54,174 nt of DNA from an uncultured Bacilli bacterium (GTDB taxonomy: Bacteria; Bacillota_I; Bacilli_A; RF39; UBA660). How positions within the stretch are numbered: the first letter of the stretch is position 1; every line of letters starts with the position of its first letter. The DNA is taken from contig CAJTZY010000011.1 of NCBI GenBank assembly GCA_910584085.1, positions 1-54,174 on the forward strand, written 5' to 3'. This document shows, in pieces, positions 32,737-41,454 of this stretch. A program made the translations under genes and the position numbers. The notes beneath the pieces were generated by a model. It saw nothing but the letters and a program-made list of their open reading frames with translations. It made no database searches and had not been told where the DNA came from.

Positions 32737-33615
32737 ATGAAACAAGATAATAAAATACCTTCAGATTTTCCTGATATATATCATTTATATTACGATAGAA
32801 AGTATGAAATAGTTATAAAACTAGCAACAAAATTTTTGAATGAAAATAAGTATAATCAAGTAGTTAGATATTATAGAGCAATGTCATATAAGGCAATTGG
32901 TGATTTTGAAAATGCAATAATAGATTTAAAATACAATATTTCTATTAATAATAGTGTAAAAAAACATGATAAGTCATATATAAGTTTATATTTTATTTAT
33001 TATAAATTAGGAATGTATAAAGAAGCTTATGAATTATTACCTATTTTAAATAAAATTAGGACACCTGAATATTATAATAAACATATTAAAATATCAGAAA
33101 TTATAATAAATAACAAATTAGGTATCGATTTTAATGCTAATAGTAAGTATGAATATTTACAGTCACAAGTATTAAATTATAATGATTCCTCAGCACTCAA
33201 ACATATAAAACTTCATTGTAGTAATACTTTAAGGGAAAATAAATCTTTATTTGGTAATAATGTAAATATTGAACACTTATATGAATTTCTTAAGATTAAT
33301 TTAAGCAAATATGAAGTTAGTAATATAGAAAGCGGTTTAGATACATATTTTTTTAGTATAGCAAGAATAGGTTTTGATTATAAAAATAACACCTATTGTA
33401 ATGTATTAAAAGTATTAGCAATACCACAAACAAGTAATATAATTAACATGTATCCTGTTTGGAATGAGCCTCCATTTTTTTCAGTAATATCAGTTTTAGA
33501 TATAGATTATGATAAATTATTTAATAGAGAAAAGCCAAAGGTAAAAGTAATGTCACAAATAGACAAATTTAACAGTAGATATAAGAAAAAAGGAGATAAA
33601 AATGAAACAAATTAA
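32737..33615 (+). CDS. TPR protein with BECR-like C-terminal domain, paralog 1
   Basis: A 292-residue soluble protein. The N-terminal half has TPR-type helices (LYYDRKYEIVIKLATKFL, YRAMSYKAIGDFENAIIDLK, KLGMYKEAYELLP). The C-terminal half contains LKHIKLHC, then YFFSIARIGFDY, CNVLKVLAIPQTSNIINMYPV and a tail KVKVMSQIDKFNSRY. The order His motif, IGF, hydrophobic strand, I-x-MyP resembles BECR-fold RNases; no activity can be claimed. It follows the Smr gene and overlaps its own tandem duplicate by 14 nt. Confidence 0.7.
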   Translation: MKQDNKIPSDFPDIYHLYYDRKYEIVIKLATKFLNENKYNQVVRYYRAMSYKAIGDFENAIIDLKYNISINNSVKKHDKSYISLYFIYYKLGMYKEAYELLPILNKIRTPEYYNKHIKISEIIINNKLGIDFNANSKYEYLQSQVLNYNDSSALKHIKLHCSNTLRENKSLFGNNVNIEHLYEFLKINLSKYEVSNIESGLDTYFFSIARIGFDYKNNTYCNVLKVLAIPQTSNIINMYPVWNEPPFFSVISVLDIDYDKLFNREKPKVKVMSQIDKFNSRYKKKGDKNETN

Positions 33616-34459
33616 TAAAAAATGTTCAAATATTCATTTAATTCATTCCTTATTTTATGATAGAAAATATGAAAAGGTAATAAAATTATCAAATGAACTT
33701 CTAGATAAAAACAAATACAATTCAAAAATTAGATATCTTAGAGCAGTATCATATAGAGCTATAGGCGAATATGATAAAGCAATAAGTGATTTAAAATACA
33801 ATATTAGTTTAAATAATAATGTAAAAGAATATGAAAATTCATGCGTAGAATTATATTATATTTATTACCAGTTAAGAATGTATAAAGAAGCATATAAATT
33901 ACTTCCCATTATAACAGAAATTACAAAGTTTTATGGAAACCAAAAAAATATTGAAATATCAACAATTATACTTAAATATAAACTCAGAATAGACCAAATT
34001 CTTAGTGATAGATATGAATATTTAAGGGATCAACTTTTAGATTATAATGAAAAAACAACCTTAGATCATATCAAAATACATTGTATTGATAATTTTACTT
34101 ATAAGAAATCTAAATTTGAAAAAGATGTGAATGTTGATTATTTGTTTAGTGTATTAAGAGAAAATTTAAATAGATATGAAAGAAGTAATATCAATAGTGG
34201 ACTTGATGTATATTTCTTTCATATAGATGGAATAGGATTTAAATCTATTAACAATAATATTTGTAATGTATTAAAAGTACTATCTATACCAGAGACTAAC
34301 GATATAATAAGTATGTTTCCTATCTCTGATGAGATTCCTAAAGTAATATCAATTTTAGATATAGACTATGATAAACTATTTAATAGAGAAAAAACAAAGG
34401 TAAAGGTAATGTCACAAATAGATAAATTTAATAAAAGGTATTCAAGGAAGAAGTATTAA
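33602..34459 (+). CDS. TPR protein with BECR-like C-terminal domain, paralog 2
   Basis: A 285-residue tandem duplicate of the previous gene, aligning over its full length: FYDRKYEKVIKLSNELL, RAVSYRAIGEYDKAISDLK, RMYKEAYKLLP, LDHIKIHC, YFFHIDGIGFKS, CNVLKVLSIPETNDIISMFP and the nearly identical tail KVKVMSQIDKFNKRY. Start ATG 33602 lies within the end of paralog 1 behind AAAGGAGA. The two probably form a heteromer or have diverged in specificity. A short terminator follows at 34451. Confidence 0.7.
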   Translation: MKQINKKCSNIHLIHSLFYDRKYEKVIKLSNELLDKNKYNSKIRYLRAVSYRAIGEYDKAISDLKYNISLNNNVKEYENSCVELYYIYYQLRMYKEAYKLLPIITEITKFYGNQKNIEISTIILKYKLRIDQILSDRYEYLRDQLLDYNEKTTLDHIKIHCIDNFTYKKSKFEKDVNVDYLFSVLRENLNRYERSNINSGLDVYFFHIDGIGFKSINNNICNVLKVLSIPETNDIISMFPISDEIPKVISILDIDYDKLFNREKTKVKVMSQIDKFNKRYSRKKY

Positions 34460-34472
34460 TTATACTTTTTTC
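34451..34472 (+). terminator. Short intrinsic terminator
   Basis: AAGTAT (34451-34456), loop TAATT including the stop, ATACTT (34462-34467), T-run. Confidence 0.6.
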
Positions 34473-34509
34473 TTTTGATAAATTTTGATATAATTAAGTA
34501 GGTGGTAAT

Positions 34510-36675
34510 ATGCTTATAAATGTACTAGTAGAAATTAAATCAAGTAATATAGATAAAACATTTACTTATCTAGTGCCTGATGATATGAAAAGTAAAGCAA
34601 TGGTAGGTAAAAGAGTATTGGTTCCCTTTGGAAAACAAAAGATAGAGGGTTTTATATTAAGTATAGAAAATAGTAAAAAAGTAGAATATGAATTAAAAGA
34701 AATAATTGATATAGTAGATGAAAATCCAGTATTAAATAAAGAATTATTAGAACTTGGAAATTATATTAGTAATAAGACTTTGTGTAATTTGATTAGTGCA
34801 TATCAGACTATGTTACCGGCCGCACTTAAGGCGCATAAAGATTTTAATGTTAATAAAAAGTATATTACATATATTAAATTAATTGATTTTTCATATATAC
34901 CAAAAAATGATAATCAAAAAGAAATAATAGAAAAATTAAGACATGGAAATATTTTAAAAAGTGAACTTACTAAAATATCATCTTCAAGTATAAATACATT
35001 AAAAAAACAAAATATAATTGAAGAGATAAAAGAAGAGACTTATCGCTTAAATGATGATAATTTATATGAAGATAAAAAAATTATATTAAATGAAGAACAA
35101 AGTAGTGTAGTAGATGAAGTATTATCTAATATGAATACCTTTATTCCATATTTACTTCATGGGGTAACTGGTAGTGGCAAGACAGAAGTATATATGCATA
35201 TAATAGATGAAGTGTTAAAAAATGAAAAAGAGGTTATTGTATTAGTTCCTGAAATAAGTTTAACTCCACAAATGGTAAATATATTTAAAAGTAGATTTAA
35301 AAATAAAATTGCTATCCTACATAGTGCACTTTCTGATGGGGAAAAATATGATGAATGGAGAAAAATTGAAAGGAAAGAAGTGTCAATTGTAATAGGTGCT
35401 AGAAGTGCTATATTCGCTCCACTTACTAATATTGGACTTATTGTACTCGATGAGGAACATTCTGAAACATATAAGCAGGATAATAATCCAAGGTATGATG
35501 CAATTGATATTGCAATAAAAAGAGCAAAGACACATAACTGCCCAATAATACTCGGTAGTGCAACTCCATCTATCGAAAGTTATACTAGAGCCCGTGTTGG
35601 TATATATAAACTACTTGAATTAAAATCAAGAGTAAATAAATCTATGCCTATTATCAAAATTGTAGATACGAAAGAAGAATTAAAAAGAGGCAATAGGATA
35701 TTATCTAGACAGTTAGTAGATGATATAAACGATAGAATAAGTCATAATGAACAGGTAATACTTCTTCTAAATAGAAGAGGATATTCAACAGTTATTACTT
35801 GTATGAAATGTGGGGAAGCTATAAAATGTCCTAATTGTGATATACCACTTACATATCACAAAAATGGTAATAAGCTTAATTGTCATTATTGTAATTATAC
35901 TACCTATAAACCTACAAAATGTCCTAATTGTAATAGTGAAAATATAAATAGTTTAGGTATTGGTACTGAAAAATTAGAGGAAGAGGTAAATAAATTAATT
36001 AGCGGTGCTAAAACTATAAGAATGGATATGGATACAACAAGAAGAAAAGGTAGCCATGAAAAAATAATTAATGATTTTAAAAATAAAAAATATAATATTT
36101 TAATAGGTACACAAATGGTATCTAAAGGGCTTGATTTTAGTGATGTTACATTAGTTGGGGTAATAAATGGAGATGCTACTTTAAATATACCAGACTTTAG
36201 AAGTGGGGAGAGAACCTATTCATTATTAAATCAAGTATCAGGTAGAAGTGGTAGAACTAAGAAAAATGGTAAAGTTATTATCCAATGCTTTAATGTAGAT
36301 CACTACAGTATAAAATGTGCAAGTAAAAATGATTACTTAAGTTTCTATAATGAAGAAATGAGTATTAGAAAAAAATTAAAATATCCACCATTTTATAATC
36401 TTTGTTTAATTAAATTTGTTAGTACTGATTTAGAATTATTAAATAATGAATCAGAAAAAGTAAAAAAATATTTAAATGAAAATACAAATAAGATTACTAT
36501 ACTTGGTCCAAGCTTAGCTAGTATTCCAAAAATTTATAATAAATATTATATGCAAATAATACTAAAATATAAAAATATTAAGGAAGTATATGAACCTTTA
36601 AAATTTATAATAGATAAATATAAAAAAAATAATAAAATTATAGTAGATTTAGATTTTAATCCTAGAAAAATTTAA
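34510..36675 (+). CDS. priA: Primosomal protein N' (replication restart helicase)
   Basis: A 721-residue superfamily 2 DNA helicase that restarts stalled replication forks. The N-terminal DNA-binding domain starts LINVLVEIKSSNIDKTFTYL. Helicase motifs: Walker A GVTGSGKTEVY, Walker B VLDEEHSETYKQ, GSATPSIES, and motif VI SGRSGRTKK. A zinc-binding insertion carries the Cys pairs CMKCGEAIKCPNCD and CHYC...CPNC. Length is typical (~730). AGGTGG precedes ATG 34510. The usual neighbours def and fmt are not here. Confidence 0.96.
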   Translation: MLINVLVEIKSSNIDKTFTYLVPDDMKSKAMVGKRVLVPFGKQKIEGFILSIENSKKVEYELKEIIDIVDENPVLNKELLELGNYISNKTLCNLISAYQTMLPAALKAHKDFNVNKKYITYIKLIDFSYIPKNDNQKEIIEKLRHGNILKSELTKISSSSINTLKKQNIIEEIKEETYRLNDDNLYEDKKIILNEEQSSVVDEVLSNMNTFIPYLLHGVTGSGKTEVYMHIIDEVLKNEKEVIVLVPEISLTPQMVNIFKSRFKNKIAILHSALSDGEKYDEWRKIERKEVSIVIGARSAIFAPLTNIGLIVLDEEHSETYKQDNNPRYDAIDIAIKRAKTHNCPIILGSATPSIESYTRARVGIYKLLELKSRVNKSMPIIKIVDTKEELKRGNRILSRQLVDDINDRISHNEQVILLLNRRGYSTVITCMKCGEAIKCPNCDIPLTYHKNGNKLNCHYCNYTTYKPTKCPNCNSENINSLGIGTEKLEEEVNKLISGAKTIRMDMDTTRRKGSHEKIINDFKNKKYNILIGTQMVSKGLDFSDVTLVGVINGDATLNIPDFRSGERTYSLLNQVSGRSGRTKKNGKVIIQCFNVDHYSIKCASKNDYLSFYNEEMSIRKKLKYPPFYNLCLIKFVSTDLELLNNESEKVKKYLNENTNKITILGPSLASIPKIYNKYYMQIILKYKNIKEVYEPLKFIIDKYKKNNKIIVDLDFNPRKI

Positions 36676-36703
36676 TTTGGTAAAGTTATACGGTAAGATA
36701 TTA

Positions 36704-36732
36704 TTGACTTTCTAATTAAATTGTATTAACAT
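36704..36732 (+). promoter_or_regulatory. Promoter of the DUF6273-like / LRR pair
   Basis: TTGACT (36704-36709), 17-nt spacer, TAACAT (36727-36732), 26 nt before the ATG. Confidence 0.55.
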
Positions 36733-36757
36733 ATTTGTTAAAAAAACAGGTGGTAAT

Positions 36758-37741
36758 ATGAATTACGCAAATATATTTAAAAAGGAAGAAAAAAGATTAG
36801 AAAAATTAAAACAATATGATTTAATTAGATTAGATCTTTTAACAAGTGAGCAAGTAAACTCTTTAGAAATATTTGAAAAATATGGAATAAAGGCAGCAAT
36901 AACAGATTTTTCAGTAGCCTTAGGAGGATATATAGATGATAACTTATTTACTAATGATGAAAAATCATTAACTAATAGAATAGGGTGGTGGTGGACTAAA
37001 TCATCTTATGGAGATAGAGATGCCCGCGCGGTTGACGATACGGGAATAAGAATTGGTTTCGTTGATACTCGTACTGGTGGTTGTCGTCCAATTTTACCTT
37101 ATTCCTCAATCTCATCAATCTCCTCAAACAAAGTGAGAGGTAGAAATGATGTTATTGAGATGGAGTTTGGCGAGTATCCACAGTGGGCTTGTTCGAAGAA
37201 ATTATGTGAAGTATTAGAGAACTTATACTCAAATAACAATTTAAATAAAACAGGGAAAGTTTATACAACAGATTCTAGACATTATAAAGAATGTAATAAA
37301 GATTTTGAGCCACAAGAACATATAGAATATGAATATAATGGTAAAAAATATGTTAGAGTTAAAGCTAATTCATGGTATTTTAGAAGAGAAATAACATTTT
37401 CAAACGGAGAAAATTATAAAGAGGGGGATTTTGTATGGATAGAGGTAAGCCCAATAAAATGGTTGGTAGATGAAGAAAGCAATATAGCAATCACTAAAAA
37501 TATAATAATATCAGGAATTCAGTTTAATAATGAAAAAAATTATACTGGAGATAATTTTGATGAAATGAATATAAAGAAGTTTATGGATAAATATTTATCA
37601 AAAGAAATAGTACCAAGTATAATTAATTATAAAACTAATAACGAAAAGAAAGAAGAAACATTGGAGTCAATAATAGAAGCAGCGAGAAGAGAAATGGATG
37701 AGATATTAGATGATATTCCTTTCCAAAAGATAAAAAAATAG
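36758..37741 (+). CDS. DUF6273-like hypothetical protein
   Basis: A 327-residue soluble protein. The block near residues 75-115 (RIGWWWTKSSYGDRDARAVD, then GCRPILPYSSIS) resembles the C-terminal part of DUF6273/FGE-like folds (W-LR...G..RP), while FVWIEVSPIKWLVDEES and the following NIIISGIQF near residues 225-255 resemble their N-terminal part, as if permuted. A GEYPQWACSKKLCEVLE block lies between. Codons around 36980-37200 are unusually GC-rich (GCC CGC GCG) for this genome. Such proteins are common in gut Firmicutes; the function is unknown. It is 8 nt from the LRR gene, likely co-transcribed. Confidence 0.6.
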   Translation: MNYANIFKKEEKRLEKLKQYDLIRLDLLTSEQVNSLEIFEKYGIKAAITDFSVALGGYIDDNLFTNDEKSLTNRIGWWWTKSSYGDRDARAVDDTGIRIGFVDTRTGGCRPILPYSSISSISSNKVRGRNDVIEMEFGEYPQWACSKKLCEVLENLYSNNNLNKTGKVYTTDSRHYKECNKDFEPQEHIEYEYNGKKYVRVKANSWYFRREITFSNGENYKEGDFVWIEVSPIKWLVDEESNIAITKNIIISGIQFNNEKNYTGDNFDEMNIKKFMDKYLSKEIVPSIINYKTNNEKKEETLESIIEAARREMDEILDDIPFQKIKK

Positions 37742-37749
37742 GTGTTAAT

Positions 37750-39537
37750 ATGGAATATATGGAATTATTTAATATAGAAAATAATAAAATATTAGAATAT
37801 AAAGATAACAGATTTAAAAAAATAGTTAGTGAAGTTATTATACCAGATGGAATAACTGAAATAGCTGATTGTGTATTTGAAAATTGCAAAGATCTTATTA
37901 AAGTAGCTTTACCAGAATCAATTGAGACTATAAATTCATTTGTTTTTGATAAATGTACAAACTTAAGAAGTATAACACTTCCCAAAAATTTGAAATTTAT
38001 AGGTGAAAATTCTTTTTATGACTGTTCTGGACTTACTGAGATAAAAAATTTAGACAAAATGGAATTGGAAGATTTACCATCCTATTGTTTTTATAATTGT
38101 GGATTAAGAGATATTAAACTTTCAGATTATTTAATATATATAGGATATTATACATTTGGATATTGTTCCAATTTAACAAGTGTAACATTAGGTAAAAATG
38201 TAGAAGTAATAAATCGCTACTCTTTTGCTTTTTGTAATTCTCTTGAAAATGTAGAATTTTCCCAAAAATTATCGTATATAGGGGATTATGCATTCTGGGA
38301 ATGTTCTAATTTAAAAAAAGTTAGAATACCAGAATCAATTAGGGAAATATCAGAGGGTGCATTCTTTGGATGTACTAACTTAGATTTTAATGTAGAAACA
38401 AGTTTATTCTATTTTAACCCAAATAGAGTAAATATATTATTTTCCAATTTTATTATATCAAAACTTACAATATATAACCATGAGTTTGATTATTCTAAAA
38501 ACTATTTTAAATTTGAGACAAAATTTATAAAATATATAAGAGAAATAAGAAGAGAAGAATTAAAAAATAAAATAGATGGAGTATTACTTGAAAATGGTAT
38601 TACTGATAAAAGTTGTTTTAGGTATTCGGAACACAGTAGATTTATAGATGAGATAGTAGAGAAGTTAGAAGTAGTTTTATATTATAGGTATGATGAAGAC
38701 TTTAATAAATATATGGAAGAATATATAGCTAAAAATAAGCATGAGTTAGTTCAAATGAATGATATAGATATTGTTTTAGATAGGATAAATAGTACTAAAG
38801 TTAATGAATTTGATATAAGTGATTCAACAACTATGGAAAAGTTTGCTATGGAACTTAGCTCTTACCCAATGCTTATAACATCCTTATTTCAAGCTATTAC
38901 TATTTTTTACACTCAAGATTTAGAACAAATTAAAATGAAAAAAATTTTAGATAGTCTAAACAACACTAATAACTTAAGTAATTTTATAAATAGAGTATTT
39001 TTTAATATAAATGATGGTGATGTTACAGTAAATAAAAATTCTATAGAAAAACTTAGGGGTTATTCTACTTACAAAATTAATATAAAAAATAGTGAAAATG
39101 AATATCTTGAAAAATTAAAAAGAATAATAAAAATATATATAACTAAAATAGATGAAAGTTTAGAAATGCTAAATGATGTTAAATTGAATAACTCTTTAGA
39201 TGAATTATCAAAATCAGATAATGATTTAATAAATAATAATATAACTATTAAAATAAATACATTAAATGATAGTAAAATATTTATAAAAAACTTATATATA
39301 GAAATAAATAATATAATAAGTTCTAATTTTATATATCTTGAAAAACTAAAGGAAGCATTGACTCTTTTAATACCAATAATATCATGTGGCACCCTCTTAA
39401 ATACAATAACACTTAGGACTAAAGAACAAATAGAGGTATTAGATAGTGCCTTAAATATACTTAATAGTTTGTCTTCAGAAAGTAACACTTTAATAGAAAT
39501 AAATGCAAATGAAAAAATAAAAAAATTAATAAATTAA
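37750..39537 (+). CDS. BspA-type leucine-rich repeat protein (intracellular)
   Basis: A 595-residue protein. Residues ~25-235 hold BspA/LRR_5 repeats of about 23 residues (for example EIADCVFENCKDLIKVALPE and FIGENSFYDCSGLTEI, IGDYAFWECSNLKKVRIPES). The remaining ~350 residues are helical and charged, with IREIRREELKNKI and FRYSEHSRFIDEIVEKLE. There is no signal peptide or wall anchor, although BspA repeats are usually on surface proteins. The same LRR-plus-helical arrangement is seen in the partial gene at 53453. Translated with the DUF6273-like gene; the role is unknown. Confidence 0.8.
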   Translation: MEYMELFNIENNKILEYKDNRFKKIVSEVIIPDGITEIADCVFENCKDLIKVALPESIETINSFVFDKCTNLRSITLPKNLKFIGENSFYDCSGLTEIKNLDKMELEDLPSYCFYNCGLRDIKLSDYLIYIGYYTFGYCSNLTSVTLGKNVEVINRYSFAFCNSLENVEFSQKLSYIGDYAFWECSNLKKVRIPESIREISEGAFFGCTNLDFNVETSLFYFNPNRVNILFSNFIISKLTIYNHEFDYSKNYFKFETKFIKYIREIRREELKNKIDGVLLENGITDKSCFRYSEHSRFIDEIVEKLEVVLYYRYDEDFNKYMEEYIAKNKHELVQMNDIDIVLDRINSTKVNEFDISDSTTMEKFAMELSSYPMLITSLFQAITIFYTQDLEQIKMKKILDSLNNTNNLSNFINRVFFNINDGDVTVNKNSIEKLRGYSTYKINIKNSENEYLEKLKRIIKIYITKIDESLEMLNDVKLNNSLDELSKSDNDLINNNITIKINTLNDSKIFIKNLYIEINNIISSNFIYLEKLKEALTLLIPIISCGTLLNTITLRTKEQIEVLDSALNILNSLSSESNTLIEINANEKIKKLIN

Positions 39538-39540
39538 AAA

Positions 39541-39568
39541 AACATTACATATTTGTATTGTTTTTTTT
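39541..39568 (+). terminator. Intrinsic terminator after the LRR gene
   Basis: AACATTACA (39541-39549), loop TATT, TGTATTGTT (39554-39562), 8 of 9 pairs, T-run. Confidence 0.75.
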
Positions 39569-39586
39569 ATTAAAAAATGTTACAAT
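39558..39586 (+). promoter_or_regulatory. Promoter of the coiled-coil gene pair
   Basis: TTGTTT (39558-39563), 17-nt spacer, TACAAT (39581-39586) with extended TG; the -35 overlaps the preceding terminator. Confidence 0.5.
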
Positions 39587-39655
39587 TTATATGTTATAAA
39601 AGGTAGAGTACTATCTGTGCGATAAAAAGAATGAAGGATTAAAAGGGTGAATTAT

Positions 39656-40306
39656 ATGAATAGTGATGTTATTTTTAATGATGATTTAAAGTTGAACTCA
39701 AATGCAAATAATATTAATTTTAAATCTAACAATGATAATTTAGAAGATTTATTTCAAAATTTAACTAATAACATTGAAAACTTTAATAGCTTTATTTATG
39801 ATTTGAGCAATCAAAAGAAAGCTAATAATCATGAAGAACAAGAATTAAATGAAGAAAAATTAAAACTTTCAAGGGAAAGAGTAGAATTTGAAAATTATAT
39901 GAGAATTCAAAAAGAAGAATTGCTTCAAAAACAAAATCAGTTTAATGTATATTTAGATAATCAAAAGGAACATTTATCTAAAGCAGAAGCAGAATTCAAA
40001 GCCAGTATGGACAATTCTTTAATGGAGTTAGAACTTTCTAAGAAAGAGTTAGAACTACAAAAATCAAAATTTAATGAAGAAAAAGAACAATTTGAAACTT
40101 ATAAAACTTTGGAAATTAATCGAATTCGCCATTCTGAAGAAATACTTGATTCAGAAAGAAATCAATTTGAGCAATATAAAGAAGTTACTAATAAAAAATT
40201 AGAATTAGATAATAAAAATTTAGAACAAAAATGTGCTAGATTCAAAGATATGATAAGTCAGTTTAATTCTAATTTTAGACCAATATTAGAAGGTAAAGAT
40301 GAATAA
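39656..40306 (+). CDS. Coiled-coil protein
   Basis: A 216-residue protein of unknown function. ATG 39656 follows AAAAGGG (39641-39647). After ~45 Asn-rich residues it is a nearly continuous coiled coil (Glu/Lys/Gln heptads, for example LNEEKLKLSRERVEFENYM and LELSKKELELQKSKFNEEKE). There is no membrane segment. It shares heptad style and phrases such as EFENY/FEQY with the following gene, 14 nt downstream; the two probably pair as filament or scaffold proteins. Confidence 0.7.
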   Translation: MNSDVIFNDDLKLNSNANNINFKSNNDNLEDLFQNLTNNIENFNSFIYDLSNQKKANNHEEQELNEEKLKLSRERVEFENYMRIQKEELLQKQNQFNVYLDNQKEHLSKAEAEFKASMDNSLMELELSKKELELQKSKFNEEKEQFETYKTLEINRIRHSEEILDSERNQFEQYKEVTNKKLELDNKNLEQKCARFKDMISQFNSNFRPILEGKDE

Positions 40307-40320
40307 GAAGAGGTGTTAAA

Positions 40321-41409
40321 ATGGAAAAATTTGAAAATGAAGTATTTGGATTTGGTAATGAAACTGAAAATGATAATATGATAGGCGATACATCTAATAA
40401 ATTTAATTATGATTCCATTAGTGGATTAGGTGAAAGTGATTATGAAAATGAAGATTTATTTAATTCAGAAAGTAATATTGATGATAATAAATTAGATAAA
40501 TTTACTAAATTTATGGCTAATGATGAAGATGATAATGATGATTCTAGTGAATCAACTACACTTAGTAATAATTTAGATTCAACTGATGATGATAAAGTTA
40601 ATTTAGATTCAATTGTTATAAAAGAACAAGACGAAAATAAATTAAACGAAGAAAATGAAGATTACTCTGATATTTCTGATGATAATAGTAGTGATGAAAA
40701 TATTGATAAAAAATTGGAAGAAAGCTCTAATGAGAGTATTGATGAGCAAATGCAAGAAAATGTAGATGTAGAAGATGACATTGATATTCCTATTTCAGAT
40801 ACACCATTAGAGGAAATCAAAGGTTTAACTAAATTTAAAGACGATAAAATAGAAATGACTGATATAACTGCTTTATTTGATAAAGTTAGTACTAATGTAA
40901 AAGATGCATCAGAAATATTTAAAAGAAATACAGAGATGAAGCAAAAAATTGACTCTAGATTTGAGGAATTAAAAGAGTTACAAGCAGAATTAGAAACTAC
41001 TAAAAAAGAACAAATGGATGAAATAAATAGTTATAAAAAAGAAGTATTTAATAAATTAAATGCTAAAAAAATAGAAATTGAAAAAAGGCTTAATGTTTTG
41101 AAAGATTTACAAGCTTCTCTAGAGAAAGAAAAAGATGACTTTGAACAATATAGAAAAGCAGAACAAGAAAAAATAGAAACTGTTCAAAAAGACATTCAAA
41201 CAGCTTATGATGATAGGAGAGAAGAATTAAATAAAATAGAGGATGAGCTTAGAAAACAGAAGGATACATTGGATGAAGAAAGAAATCAATTAAGTTTAGA
41301 TAGAATTCAATATGAATCAGATAAAAATGATTTAGCAAACAATATTCTTAAATTCAATGAACTAGTTGATTCATTCTCAAATAGTGTAAGTGAAGTAAAA
41401 GGGGAATAG
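40321..41409 (+). CDS. Acidic coiled-coil protein
   Basis: A 362-residue soluble protein. The first ~170 residues are a low-complexity acidic region rich in Asp, Glu, Ser and Asn (for example SNIDDNKLDKFTKFMANDED), likely disordered. Residues ~195-345 form a long coiled coil (ELQAELETTKKEQMDEINSY, LEKEKDDFEQYRKAEQEKIE). AGAGGTG precedes ATG 40321. It forms an operon with the preceding coiled-coil gene and is closed by a terminator that contains its stop codon. A cell-shape, division or spore-coat scaffold role is possible, but only inferred. Confidence 0.7.
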   Translation: MEKFENEVFGFGNETENDNMIGDTSNKFNYDSISGLGESDYENEDLFNSESNIDDNKLDKFTKFMANDEDDNDDSSESTTLSNNLDSTDDDKVNLDSIVIKEQDENKLNEENEDYSDISDDNSSDENIDKKLEESSNESIDEQMQENVDVEDDIDIPISDTPLEEIKGLTKFKDDKIEMTDITALFDKVSTNVKDASEIFKRNTEMKQKIDSRFEELKELQAELETTKKEQMDEINSYKKEVFNKLNAKKIEIEKRLNVLKDLQASLEKEKDDFEQYRKAEQEKIETVQKDIQTAYDDRREELNKIEDELRKQKDTLDEERNQLSLDRIQYESDKNDLANNILKFNELVDSFSNSVSEVKGE

Positions 41410-41426
41410 ACATCTATTCCTTTTTT
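41401..41426 (+). terminator. Intrinsic terminator after the coiled-coil operon
   Basis: GGAATAG (41403-41409), loop ACAT, CTATTCC (41414-41420), TTTTTT. The TAG stop is in the 5' arm. A TATAAT at 41431-41436 for the next gene follows at once. Confidence 0.85.
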
Positions 41427-41454
41427 GTGCTATAATGTAAATGGTAGTGATAAT

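Noticed and set aside
36758..37741. Diversity-generating retroelement target
   Set aside because: The Trp/Tyr-rich block looks suggestive, but no reverse transcriptase or template repeat is in the window and the segment is not at the C-terminus.
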